Of a DNA stretch of 64,000 nt, positions 35,360 through 43,084 are shown in pieces; position 1 is the stretch's first letter, and each line of letters starts with the position of its first letter. The DNA comes from Enterococcus_D entomosocium (GTDB lineage Bacteria; Bacillota; Bacilli; Lactobacillales; Enterococcaceae): NCBI RefSeq assembly GCF_030441895.1, contig NZ_JARJAS010000003.1; one strand, written 5' to 3'. The translations under genes were made by a program, and so were the position numbers. The notes under the pieces are model-generated. The model had not been told where the DNA came from. It did not search any database and saw only the letters and a list, made by a program, of their open reading frames with translations.

Positions 35360-35377
35360 AACCGAGTTAAATCGGTT
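35360..35377. promoter_or_regulatory. Palindrome AACCGA-N6-TCGGTT before GH1
   Basis: An 18-base perfect inverted repeat in the GH1 leader, between a possible -10 and the ribosome-binding site. A half-similar AATCGGTTAA occurs upstream of xylB. The binding protein is unknown. Confidence 0.4.
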
Positions 35378-35439
35378 ACATTTTATCGTATCATAATTTG
35401 GTTGATTCGTAACAATTGCCAAAAGATATTTTTTAGGTG

Positions 35440-35468
35440 AAAAAACTGTCGCTCCTCAGAACGACAGT
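35440..35468 (-). terminator. Terminator after xylA
   Basis: ACTGTCGTTC and GAGCGACAGT pair around TGAG, with TTTTTT following on the minus strand. It lies 9 bases after the xylA stop. Confidence 0.85.
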
Positions 35469-35477
35469 CGTTTCTTA

Positions 35478-36785
35478 TTAAAACAGGTAATCATTCAAAC
35501 GCGATTTCACATATTCAATGTGGCTGGATTCTAATTCGATTTGATCATGCGCCAATGCGTAATCTGTCAGTGTTTCTAAGTTTTCCTCATCAGCAACGAT
35601 CTTCGCTCCGATGCCTTCTTGGAACGAGGCGTACCGTTTTTCCTTCAACTCGTCTAAGAAGCGGTCTTCTTTCAGTTTCGCTGCTGCTTTCAACGCTCGG
35701 GCATATGTATCCATACCAGCGATGTGGGCTAACAGCAGATCTTCCATTTCAAATGACGAACGACGGACTTTAGAATCGAAGTTGATTCCTCCCGGTGCGA
35801 TGCCGCCGTTTTCTAAGACTTCGTATAAAGCGAGTGTCGAGTCAAAAACGTTGGTTGGAAATTCATCCGTATCCCATCCTAACAGCATATCTCCTTGGTT
35901 GGCATCCAGTGAGCCTAATGCGTTATAGCTACGGGCAACGGCGATTTCATGTTCAAAGGTATGGCCAGCTAATGTTGCATGATTGGCTTCTAGGTTTAAT
36001 TTGAAATCTCCTTCTAAGCCGTAGTGCTGAATGAAGGCCATCGTTGTCGCTGCATCAAAATCATATTGGTGCTTCGATGGTTCTTTTGGTTTCGGCTCTA
36101 ATAAGAACTGCGGTTTATGACCGATTTTTTCGCCATAAGCGATCGCCATTTTGAATAGACGGGCGATGTTGTCTTGTTCAAATTTCATGTCTGTATTCAA
36201 CAAGGTTTCATAGCCTTCACGGCCGCCCCAGAAGACATAGTTTTCACCGCCTAATTTTTTCGAGATATCTAAGCCTTTTTTAACTTGGGCTGCTGCATAC
36301 GCGTAAACTTCCGCATTATTGGTGGAAGCAGCGCCGTTATTGAAACGAGGATGTGAGAACATATTTGCTGTATTCCATAATAGTTTGATCCCCGTTTGTT
36401 CCATTTTTTCTTTGATCAAATCGGTGATTTCGTCTAAGTTTTGGAAAAATTCTTCTAACGTTTCTCCCGCAGGTGCCACGTCAACATCATGGAAACAGAA
36501 GAATTCTGCTCCTAGTTTTTCACAAATCTCGAAGAAGGCTTCTACTCGATTTTTCGCTGTTTCCATTTCGGTGTCACCGATCCACGTCCGTTTGTTGACG
36601 GGTGCGCCGAAAGGATCAGAGCCGTCTTGCGTCATCGTATGCCAATAGGCGATTGCAAAACGTAGATGATCTTTCATTTTCTTGCCTAAAACAACTTCTT
36701 CGGCATCGTAGTGGCGAAATGCAAACATATTGTCTGTTTTAGGACCTTCGTAGCGGATTTTTTCGATTTCTGGGAAATAAGTCAT
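35478..36785 (-). CDS. xylA: Xylose isomerase
   Basis: A 435-residue class II xylose isomerase, converting D-xylose to D-xylulose. Visible: FCFHDVDVAP (catalytic His), NTANMF, VFWGGREGYE, LLEPKPKEPSKHQYDFDA (metal Glu and Lys) and LNLEANHATLAGHTFEHE, GSLDANQGD. ATG 36785 has GGAGG 8 bases upstream and gives the usual family length; earlier in-frame ATGs (36800, 36842) fall in the ribosome-binding site or operator. Downstream of xylB, with its own possible promoter and xyl operator. It feeds xylose from GH31 and GH43 into the pentose phosphate route. Confidence 0.96.
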   Translation of the reverse strand: MTYFPEIEKIRYEGPKTDNMFAFRHYDAEEVVLGKKMKDHLRFAIAYWHTMTQDGSDPFGAPVNKRTWIGDTEMETAKNRVEAFFEICEKLGAEFFCFHDVDVAPAGETLEEFFQNLDEITDLIKEKMEQTGIKLLWNTANMFSHPRFNNGAASTNNAEVYAYAAAQVKKGLDISKKLGGENYVFWGGREGYETLLNTDMKFEQDNIARLFKMAIAYGEKIGHKPQFLLEPKPKEPSKHQYDFDAATTMAFIQHYGLEGDFKLNLEANHATLAGHTFEHEIAVARSYNALGSLDANQGDMLLGWDTDEFPTNVFDSTLALYEVLENGGIAPGGINFDSKVRRSSFEMEDLLLAHIAGMDTYARALKAAAKLKEDRFLDELKEKRYASFQEGIGAKIVADEENLETLTDYALAHDQIELESSHIEYVKSRLNDYLF

Positions 36786-36810
36786 TGTTGTTGCCTCCAT
36801 TTTATGTTTT

Positions 36811-36827
36811 TTAGTGTAATAAACTAA
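36811..36827. promoter_or_regulatory. Possible XylR half-site before xylA
   Basis: TTAGT-N7-ACTAA between xylB and xylA. The right half (AAACTAA) is identical to the right half of the sites at 38451-38471 and 38599-38619; the left half is poor in the 21-bp architecture. A TTGGAA/TACACT promoter (18-bp spacing, minus strand) overlaps it. Confidence 0.4.
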
Positions 36828-36902
36828 CTTACTTGGTTCCAATCATTTAGAACCAAAAACGATTCCTCGCTTTAATCAAGCAGATTTTCTGCTGCCATTA
36901 TG

Positions 36903-38399
36903 CTATTCGATTTGCGCCAACGCATGGCAGATAGGCGCGGTTTGCTGGTAGACGGTCCGGTAGATCGCATAGATTTCTTGGTATTTGGCGACATTTTCAG
37001 GAATCGGTGCAATGGCCTTGCTGTATTTGACAAAGGCGTTAACACAAGCGGCCGCATCTGGATAAATGCCGCTGCCGATTGCTGCCAGCATTGCTGCGCC
37101 CATACCTGGACCTTGTTCAGTAGATAAAGTCAGCATTTCTGCATTAAAAATATCGGCTTGCATTTGCAGCCATTCGGCATTTTTCGCACCGCCCCCCACA
37201 GAAACGATCTGGGTGAATTTCCGCTGTGCTCGTTCTTCCATGATCATTTGGGAATCTTTCAGAGAGAAGGTGATCCCTTCTAAGACGGCACGACTGAAAT
37301 GCTTTTCGCGATGCCGTGTGTCAATGCCAATAAAACTTCCCCTGATTTGGCTGTCGGTATGTGGTGTGCGTTCGCCCACGATATAAGGCGTAAACAGCAG
37401 GCCTTCTGCCCCCGGTTTTACCTCACTGATTGCTGAAAGCAATTCCTGAAACGATTGGTTTTGGACAAACGTATCACGATACCAGCTTAAGGAATTTCCA
37501 GCGGCTAACGTGACCCCCATTGAATACAACTTGTCTTTGATCGCATGACGGAAAAGGTGTAGATCGCCTTGATAATCAACCTCTTGCGCTTCTTCAAAGG
37601 ATAAGAACACACCGCTAGTGCCAATCGACACCATGCCGACACCTTCGGCGATGATCCCTGAACCTAATGCAGCACAGGCATTGTCTGCGCCACCTGCATA
37701 GATCGTCACCTCTTGTTCAAAGCCAAAGGCTTCTTGCAGTTCTTTTCGCATTTTCCCTACAGGCGCTGCTGATTCAAAAAGCGGCGGCAGTAAATCCGAT
37801 GCGATTGCGAATTTTTCTAGAATGGCTTCAGACCAGCACTTCTTTTCGATATCCAGCAGTAACGTACCCGCCGCATCAGAATAATCCATCGAATAGTTAC
37901 CAGTCAGCCAAAAAGCCAAGTAGTCTTTTGGCAACATCATGTGACGAACTTGTTGCCAATGTTCAGGCTCGTGTTCTTGGACCCATAAAATTTTGGGTAA
38001 GGTGAACCCTTCCAAAGCAATATTCTTGGTGATTGCTTTTATTTCCTCTCCAAAGGATGCCATGATCGCTTGACATTGTTTGGTGGTTCGAACGTCATTC
38101 CATAATATTGCCGGACGAATGACTCGGTTTTCTTCATCCAATAAAACAAGACTATGCATTTGCCCGGAAAAGCTGATGCCGATCAATTCTTTCTGCAACG
38201 TTGGAAGCTGCTGGATCAAGGTTTTGATTACCTTATCTGCCGCCTCTTGCCAATGCACAGGCTCTTGCTCACTGAACCCCGGTCTAGGGGATGACAATGG
38301 ATAGTCAACACTTGCTGTTTCTTGGAGTTCCCCGGTTTGATCAAAAACTAAGCCTTTTAACGCACTTGTTCCTAGATCCAACCCTAAAAAATAAGCCAT
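36903..38399 (-). CDS. xylB: Xylulokinase
   Basis: A 498-residue FGGY-family kinase phosphorylating D-xylulose to xylulose 5-phosphate. N-terminal FLGLDLGTSALKGLVFD, ISFSGQMH, the catalytic Asp in DYSDAAGTLLLD/YAGGADNACAALG, and SVGGGAKNAEWLQMQADIF near the C-terminus match XylB. Translated from ATG 38399 with GGAGAGA-type site upstream. Divergent from xylR; repressed via the operator at 38451-38471. The gene order xylB-xylA is reversed from many Bacilli. Confidence 0.96.
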   Translation of the reverse strand: MAYFLGLDLGTSALKGLVFDQTGELQETASVDYPLSSPRPGFSEQEPVHWQEAADKVIKTLIQQLPTLQKELIGISFSGQMHSLVLLDEENRVIRPAILWNDVRTTKQCQAIMASFGEEIKAITKNIALEGFTLPKILWVQEHEPEHWQQVRHMMLPKDYLAFWLTGNYSMDYSDAAGTLLLDIEKKCWSEAILEKFAIASDLLPPLFESAAPVGKMRKELQEAFGFEQEVTIYAGGADNACAALGSGIIAEGVGMVSIGTSGVFLSFEEAQEVDYQGDLHLFRHAIKDKLYSMGVTLAAGNSLSWYRDTFVQNQSFQELLSAISEVKPGAEGLLFTPYIVGERTPHTDSQIRGSFIGIDTRHREKHFSRAVLEGITFSLKDSQMIMEERAQRKFTQIVSVGGGAKNAEWLQMQADIFNAEMLTLSTEQGPGMGAAMLAAIGSGIYPDAAACVNAFVKYSKAIAPIPENVAKYQEIYAIYRTVYQQTAPICHALAQIE

Positions 38400-38450
38400 C
38401 TCTTCTCTCCTTCCTCTGTTTGAAGCAGTTAACCATTGCCTCTCAATCGG

Positions 38451-38471
38451 TTAATTAGCATTCAAAACTAA
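38451..38471. promoter_or_regulatory. Probable XylR operator before xylB
   Basis: TTAATTA-N7-AAACTAA, 21 bp, just downstream of the xylB -10 box. It has the same architecture as the site at 38599-38619 (both TTAATTw, then GCA in the spacer, then AAACTAA). Confidence 0.62.
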
Positions 38472-38479
38472 CTAATTGG

Positions 38480-38518
38480 ATAGTAAACGATTCTCGTATT
38501 TCTGTCAAGCGCTTTCAA
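38480..38518 (-). promoter_or_regulatory. xylB promoter with overlapping cre
   Basis: Minus strand TTGACA (38503-38508), 17 bp, TACTAT (38480-38485): a near-consensus sigma-A promoter. TTGAAAGCGCTTGACA (38503-38518) resembles a cre and overlaps the -35 box, giving carbon catabolite repression on top of XylR control. Confidence 0.75.
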
Positions 38519-38588
38519 CGATTCTTTCTTTGATTTTCGTTCTCAAACTGCTGCTCCTACATTCTTCCTCTTTTCTTTATTCTTCAGC

Positions 38589-38619
38589 TTGCACAATATT
38601 AATTTGCACGGTAAACTAA
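38589..38619 (+). promoter_or_regulatory. xylR promoter with XylR operator over the -10 box
   Basis: TTGCAC (38589-38594), 17 bp, TAAACT (38612-38617). The 21-bp inverted repeat TTAATTT-N7-AAACTAA (38599-38619) covers the spacer and -10, suggesting autoregulation. Confidence 0.6.
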
Positions 38620-38649
38620 CACTAATCACATCTATGAAGAGGAGAACAC

Positions 38650-39828
38650 ATGATTATCAATAAAATGGGCATACGCGAACAAAATGAAGCGGCTGTATTG
38701 AAGACGATCATTGACAATGAAAATGTGTCACGAGCGGAAGTATCAAATTTGACCCATCTCAATAAAGCGTCTGTTTCTCAAATAACCAAAAAACTGATCG
38801 ACACGGACTTCGTTCGCGAAGTCGGCATTGGGGATTCCACTTCGATCGGTGGTCGCAAACCGATTCAATTGCAATTCAATCACCGCAGCAGCTTAGCTGT
38901 TACCTTTGACATCGGCTATAACTATGTTCGTGGAATGCTTTCTTATATCAATGGCGAGATGATCGCCTCCGCCGATCATTCCCATGAATTGATCACCAAA
39001 GAAAATGTACTGGCGACGATCGATTCCATGATGAAAGAATTTTGGCCGCAAATGCCGCAAACCACTCATGGATTAGTAGGAATCTGTTTGGCGATCCACG
39101 GCATCGTTCACAATCAGACGATCACCTTTGCCCCCTACTACGACTTGGAACACTTTGATTTGATCGCCCCTTTGAGCCAAAAATACAATACGGCGGTCTA
39201 TATAGAGAACGAAGCCAATCTGACGGCTTTAGGCGAGTACTGTTTTTCTTCTGATTCCACGAATTTACTGAGCGTCAGCGTCCATAGCGGGATCGGTGTC
39301 GGAATCATCGTTGATGGGCAGCTGCAAACCGGTACTCACGGCATGGCGGGGGAAGTTGGCCATTCTACGCTCTTTCCTCACGGCAACTTGTGTCCTTGCG
39401 GCAATCGAGGTTGCTTAGAGCAATATGCCTCGAACAAAGTCTTGTTTGATACCTATAGCCACTATACAAAAACTGCGTTCGTTAATTCGGATACCTTCGC
39501 ACAAGCCTACCATGCCGGAGAAAAATCAGCAGTCGAATTGGCGCAACAAAATGTTGAGTTTCTTAGTATTGGGCTGAATAATGTCATCACTTTTTCTGAT
39601 CCCGAAGAAGTCTATATCAACAGCTCGATCTATCGCAAAATTCCTGATTTATTGCTGGCGCTGCAGCAAAAATTGACCAGCCAGTTCACCAAAAACACGA
39701 AGATCAAAAACAGTCGATTAGGCGATCAAGCCCCGTTATTTGGCGGCAACGTTTTAGTGGCAAAACATTTCTTAAATATCAACGATTTGCGCTTTGCGGC
39801 ACTTGATCTCTCCCGTGCGATCCGTTAA
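38650..39828 (+). CDS. xylR: XylR, ROK-family transcriptional repressor
   Basis: A 392-residue NagC/XylR-type regulator: winged HTH at about 10-65 (VSRAEVSNLTHLNKASVSQITKKL) followed by a ROK domain with the zinc motif CPCGNRGCLEQYAS (about 254-267). Divergently transcribed from xylB-xylA, which marks it as the xylose-responsive repressor. GAGGAG precedes the ATG by 8 bases. Expected to bind TTAnTTw-N7-AAACTAA sites and to be released by xylose. Confidence 0.92.
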   Translation: MIINKMGIREQNEAAVLKTIIDNENVSRAEVSNLTHLNKASVSQITKKLIDTDFVREVGIGDSTSIGGRKPIQLQFNHRSSLAVTFDIGYNYVRGMLSYINGEMIASADHSHELITKENVLATIDSMMKEFWPQMPQTTHGLVGICLAIHGIVHNQTITFAPYYDLEHFDLIAPLSQKYNTAVYIENEANLTALGEYCFSSDSTNLLSVSVHSGIGVGIIVDGQLQTGTHGMAGEVGHSTLFPHGNLCPCGNRGCLEQYASNKVLFDTYSHYTKTAFVNSDTFAQAYHAGEKSAVELAQQNVEFLSIGLNNVITFSDPEEVYINSSIYRKIPDLLLALQQKLTSQFTKNTKIKNSRLGDQAPLFGGNVLVAKHFLNINDLRFAALDLSRAIR

Positions 39829-39834
39829 ATGAAT

Positions 39835-39868
39835 GCTGGACTGAAAACTCAGTCCAGCGTTTTCTTTT
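39835..39868 (+). terminator. xylR terminator
   Basis: GCTGGACTGA pairs with TCAGTCCAGC around AAAC, followed by GTTTTCTTTT. The convergent ABC operon may use the same stem, though its T-run is weak on that strand. Confidence 0.85.
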
Positions 39869-39883
39869 GGTAAAAGGGTCTCG

Positions 39884-40717
39884 CTATCCTTTGATTCCGC
39901 CAGCCGTCACACCGCCCACGATGTATTTCGATAGAAACAGGTAAATCAGCAGTAAAGGAATAATACTTAATGAGATCCCTAGATACATACTGCCAAATTC
40001 AGTACGGTAAACATCAGTTTTCAACAATTGGACCAGCATCGGCAACGTATACTTTTCCGTATCGTTGATCAAGATCAAGGGCATCAAGAAATTATTCCAC
40101 GAGGTCACGAACGAGAAAATCGCCATGGTAGCTAAGCCCGGTTTCATCAAGGGCAACATGATGCGATGGAAAATTTTGATTTCGCCGGCTCCGTCTAGAC
40201 GAGCAGAATCTGCCAAATCAGGATGATAGATCGTTTCTAAGTATTGCTTTAAGAAAAAAACGGTCGCGGGTGATGCGATCGCTGGTAAAATCAATGGCAG
40301 AAAATTATTTAAGAGCCCTAAGCGATTCATAAATTGATAAAAACCGATCATGCTGATTTGCTGAGGAATCATGATCAGCCCAAGAATGACAGCAAACAGG
40401 ACTTTCTTGCCACGAAATTCATAGGCGATCACGCCATAAGCCGTCAGCGCCGAAAAATACACATTGAGAACGGTAGCACCAGCAGCAATCAGGAAACTAT
40501 TTTTAAACCCATTGAAAACATTGAAGCCTCTGCCCATTAAGACGGACCAGTTGTATTGGAGATTACCGCCGGGCCACAAGGACAGCCCTTGCTGGATCTG
40601 TTCCGCTGAACGGGTTGCATTGACTAAGACGACCCAAAACGGCAATATACTTAGGATGGTCAGCAATACCAAAAAGACATAGATCAACAATCGTTTTGCT
40701 CGATAGTTATTTTCCAT
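39884..40717 (-). CDS. ABC sugar transporter permease, MalG-like (xylo-oligosaccharide system)
   Basis: A 277-residue permease, six helices, with the EAA loop near ADSARLDGAGEIKIFHRIMLP. Last gene of the GH43-SBP-permease operon; its ATG directly follows the TAA of the MalF-like gene. Works with 40718-41629 and the lipoprotein at 41759-43084. Confidence 0.92.
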   Translation of the reverse strand: MENNYRAKRLLIYVFLVLLTILSILPFWVVLVNATRSAEQIQQGLSLWPGGNLQYNWSVLMGRGFNVFNGFKNSFLIAAGATVLNVYFSALTAYGVIAYEFRGKKVLFAVILGLIMIPQQISMIGFYQFMNRLGLLNNFLPLILPAIASPATVFFLKQYLETIYHPDLADSARLDGAGEIKIFHRIMLPLMKPGLATMAIFSFVTSWNNFLMPLILINDTEKYTLPMLVQLLKTDVYRTEFGSMYLGISLSIIPLLLIYLFLSKYIVGGVTAGGIKG

Positions 40718-41629
40718 TTATTTTCGCCCCACTTTGCTGTTTTCTTTGAAAAATTGAAACAATAACGTGCTTAATACGATTGAAAGTACCAATAATAGTA
40801 CCGACGCGGTTGCGGCAACGTTGAAATTCCGACTCCCGGTAAAGGCCTGGTTGTAGATGAACATCGTGATCGTTAAGACACTATTGTTGGGATTACCGTT
40901 TGTCAGCAAAAAAGGAATGTCGAACATTTGCAAGCCGCCAATCAAGGACGTCACCAATGTATAAAGCAAGATTGGTTTTAACAAAGGCAGCGTGATCTTG
41001 CGGAAAATTTGACCATCATTGGCTCCATCGACCATTGCTGATTCAAAAAGAGCATCATCAATGCTCAAAATGCCCGAAACCAAAACGATCGTTGTCTGAC
41101 CATACCACATCCAAAATTGGATGAAGGAAACGATCAGCCGAGTGCCCGTTTCACTACGGAAAAAGTCATAAGGCTGGTCCAAAACACCGAAATGCTGCAA
41201 GACTAGGTTGATCGGACCTAACGGAAAACTGAACAAAACAAAAAATAAGATTGCTACTGAAGCCGCAGTAATGATGTTGGGTAAGTAAAAAGCGACTTTG
41301 AAGAAGCCTTTCCCTCGCAAGCGCAGCTTGATATTGGTAAACCATGCCGCCAACAACAAAGCCAAGCCAATTTGAGGGACAAAGTTTACGCCCCACAAAA
41401 TAAAAGTATTGCTGATCGATTTTAAAAATAACGGGTTGCGAAAAATCGCAAAATAGTTATCCAGTCCGACAAGATTGGCAGCTGGATTCCACCCTTTTAG
41501 ATCTGTAAAGCTCAGGTAAATCGTATAGAGAATTGGATAAAGCTGAAAAACCAAGAATGCTAGAAAAAATGGTGCGATAAATAATAGCCCATAGCGATGA
41601 TACTGTTCAAATCTTCTCTTATTCTGCAT
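40718..41629 (-). CDS. ABC sugar transporter permease, MalF-like (xylo-oligosaccharide system)
   Basis: A 303-residue permease (six helices, EAA loop FESAMVDGANDGQIFRKITLP). ATG 41629 (QNKRRFEQYHRYG) has GGGGGA upstream and gives the usual short cytoplasmic start; the frame is open to 41689 but that start would add 20 uncommon residues. Partner of the MalG-like permease, with GH43 as the linked enzyme. Confidence 0.9.
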   Translation of the reverse strand: MQNKRRFEQYHRYGLLFIAPFFLAFLVFQLYPILYTIYLSFTDLKGWNPAANLVGLDNYFAIFRNPLFLKSISNTFILWGVNFVPQIGLALLLAAWFTNIKLRLRGKGFFKVAFYLPNIITAASVAILFFVLFSFPLGPINLVLQHFGVLDQPYDFFRSETGTRLIVSFIQFWMWYGQTTIVLVSGILSIDDALFESAMVDGANDGQIFRKITLPLLKPILLYTLVTSLIGGLQMFDIPFLLTNGNPNNSVLTITMFIYNQAFTGSRNFNVAATASVLLLVLSIVLSTLLFQFFKENSKVGRK

Positions 41630-41717
41630 CGTAATCCCCCTGATATTTTTTTCTTCCACTGTCAACTTCTGCCTGTAAAGACAAGCCATTTAAGCAGCGC
41701 CATCGTACCTAGAAAAG

Positions 41718-41753
41718 GTTGAAACCGACCCCGTCTTCGGTGCCGGTTTCAAC
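41718..41753 (-). repeat. Intercistronic hairpin after the third binding-protein gene
   Basis: GTTGAAACCG pairs with CGGTTTCAAC, with inner pairs and CTTTTC following on the minus strand. Lies between the lipoprotein and permease genes, like the stem at 7265-7280. Confidence 0.6.
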
Positions 41754-41758
41754 AACAC

Positions 41759-43084
41759 CTAATCTACTTGAACATCTGGATAAGCATTGACAACCGCATC
41801 TTTAAAGTTTTGGATCGCCGTTTCCTGATCCACTTCACCTTTTGAATATGGTGTCAAACAACTATCCGTAAAGAGGGTTTCAATCGTCTGGTCATACTCG
41901 GTCAGAATTTTCGCGTTGATGTCTTGAACCATATCGGCAAATTCTGCATAGTGGTTTTGACCGCCTAAAAATTCCTCTTGGTATTCGCTTTTAATTTCTT
42001 CAACGACTCGCTCATTCGATACAAAATCACCGGTATCTTCGGCCCATTGTTTTAAAAATGCTTGATCTGTGGTCAAGTAAGCCACCAATTGCGCCGCTTC
42101 TTCTTGCATCTCAGAATTTGCCGTAGCACCGATCCATGTGCCGCCCCAGAACCACGACGACGGTCCTTGGATCATGCGCCAGTCCCCTTCTGTTGAGCTG
42201 GAGTTATCGGCAGCTGTCGCATTTGGTTTTAACCAATAGTGCAGTCCCCATGTCGGCAAACTATAACCGAATACATTGTCGCTATTCATTCCAGCAAACC
42301 AAGCTTCTGATTGTCCTTCTGTATCTTGTGTCAGGCCTTCTTCTACAAATTTTCGTGATATATCCAACAAATCATACAAACTGTCGCCGATCACTAATTT
42401 ACCGTCTTCAACCCAGCCATGTTCGCGTTGACCATAAAAAGGCTTCGCCAAATCTTGGACACTAGAGATCATATAGGTGGTTCCACCACTTTTTTCTTTG
42501 ACTGCTTTGGCTTCCTCATAGAACTTGTCGTAGTCTGACAAGGCCGCTTGCGCAGCCGCTGGATCATCGATCCCTAGCAGCTCTTCTGCCATCGACGCCC
42601 GGTAATAAAACCCGCCAGGAGCAGCTTGCCAAGCCAAGGCATGAAGAACCCCGTCTTTTGAAGTTCCTACGTCTTTGACATATTGATACGTATCTGCCGC
42701 GGCTTCATCAAGTCCCAGTGAACCAAGGTCTGCCATCATCCCTGATTCCACATATTTTTTGACAAAGGCAGATTCTAAAGCAATCACATCTGGTGCATCT
42801 TTGGAACCGAGAATCGGATCGAGCTTGGTCTCGAATTGGTCAGAAGGAATCTCCACGATCCGAATGTCATAGGCCAAATCGTCATGCGCCGGCAAATAGT
42901 AATCATTGATCATCGTTGATAATTCTGAAGTAAAGGTCCAAACCACGAGTTCATCCTTGCCACTGCTTCCCGTTGCGCTGTTATCCGAGCCACTGTTTCC
43001 TGAACCATTCCCGCAGCCACTAAGCATAAAAGCCGCTAAGCCCGCCACTGACGCTGTTTGTAAGACCCGTTTCCAATTTTTCAT
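41759..43084 (-). CDS. ABC transporter sugar-binding lipoprotein (xylo-oligosaccharide system)
   Basis: A 441-residue solute-binding lipoprotein: signal peptide with lipobox LSGC (about 21-24), a Gly/Ser/Asn-rich linker (about 25-43), then the family-1 binding fold (LVVWTFTSELSTMINDYY). It overlaps the stop of the GH43 gene as ATGA. From linkage to a beta-xylosidase and xyl operators, the ligand is probably a xylo-oligosaccharide. Confidence 0.9.
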   Translation of the reverse strand: MKNWKRVLQTASVAGLAAFMLSGCGNGSGNSGSDNSATGSSGKDELVVWTFTSELSTMINDYYLPAHDDLAYDIRIVEIPSDQFETKLDPILGSKDAPDVIALESAFVKKYVESGMMADLGSLGLDEAAADTYQYVKDVGTSKDGVLHALAWQAAPGGFYYRASMAEELLGIDDPAAAQAALSDYDKFYEEAKAVKEKSGGTTYMISSVQDLAKPFYGQREHGWVEDGKLVIGDSLYDLLDISRKFVEEGLTQDTEGQSEAWFAGMNSDNVFGYSLPTWGLHYWLKPNATAADNSSSTEGDWRMIQGPSSWFWGGTWIGATANSEMQEEAAQLVAYLTTDQAFLKQWAEDTGDFVSNERVVEEIKSEYQEEFLGGQNHYAEFADMVQDINAKILTEYDQTIETLFTDSCLTPYSKGEVDQETAIQNFKDAVVNAYPDVQVD

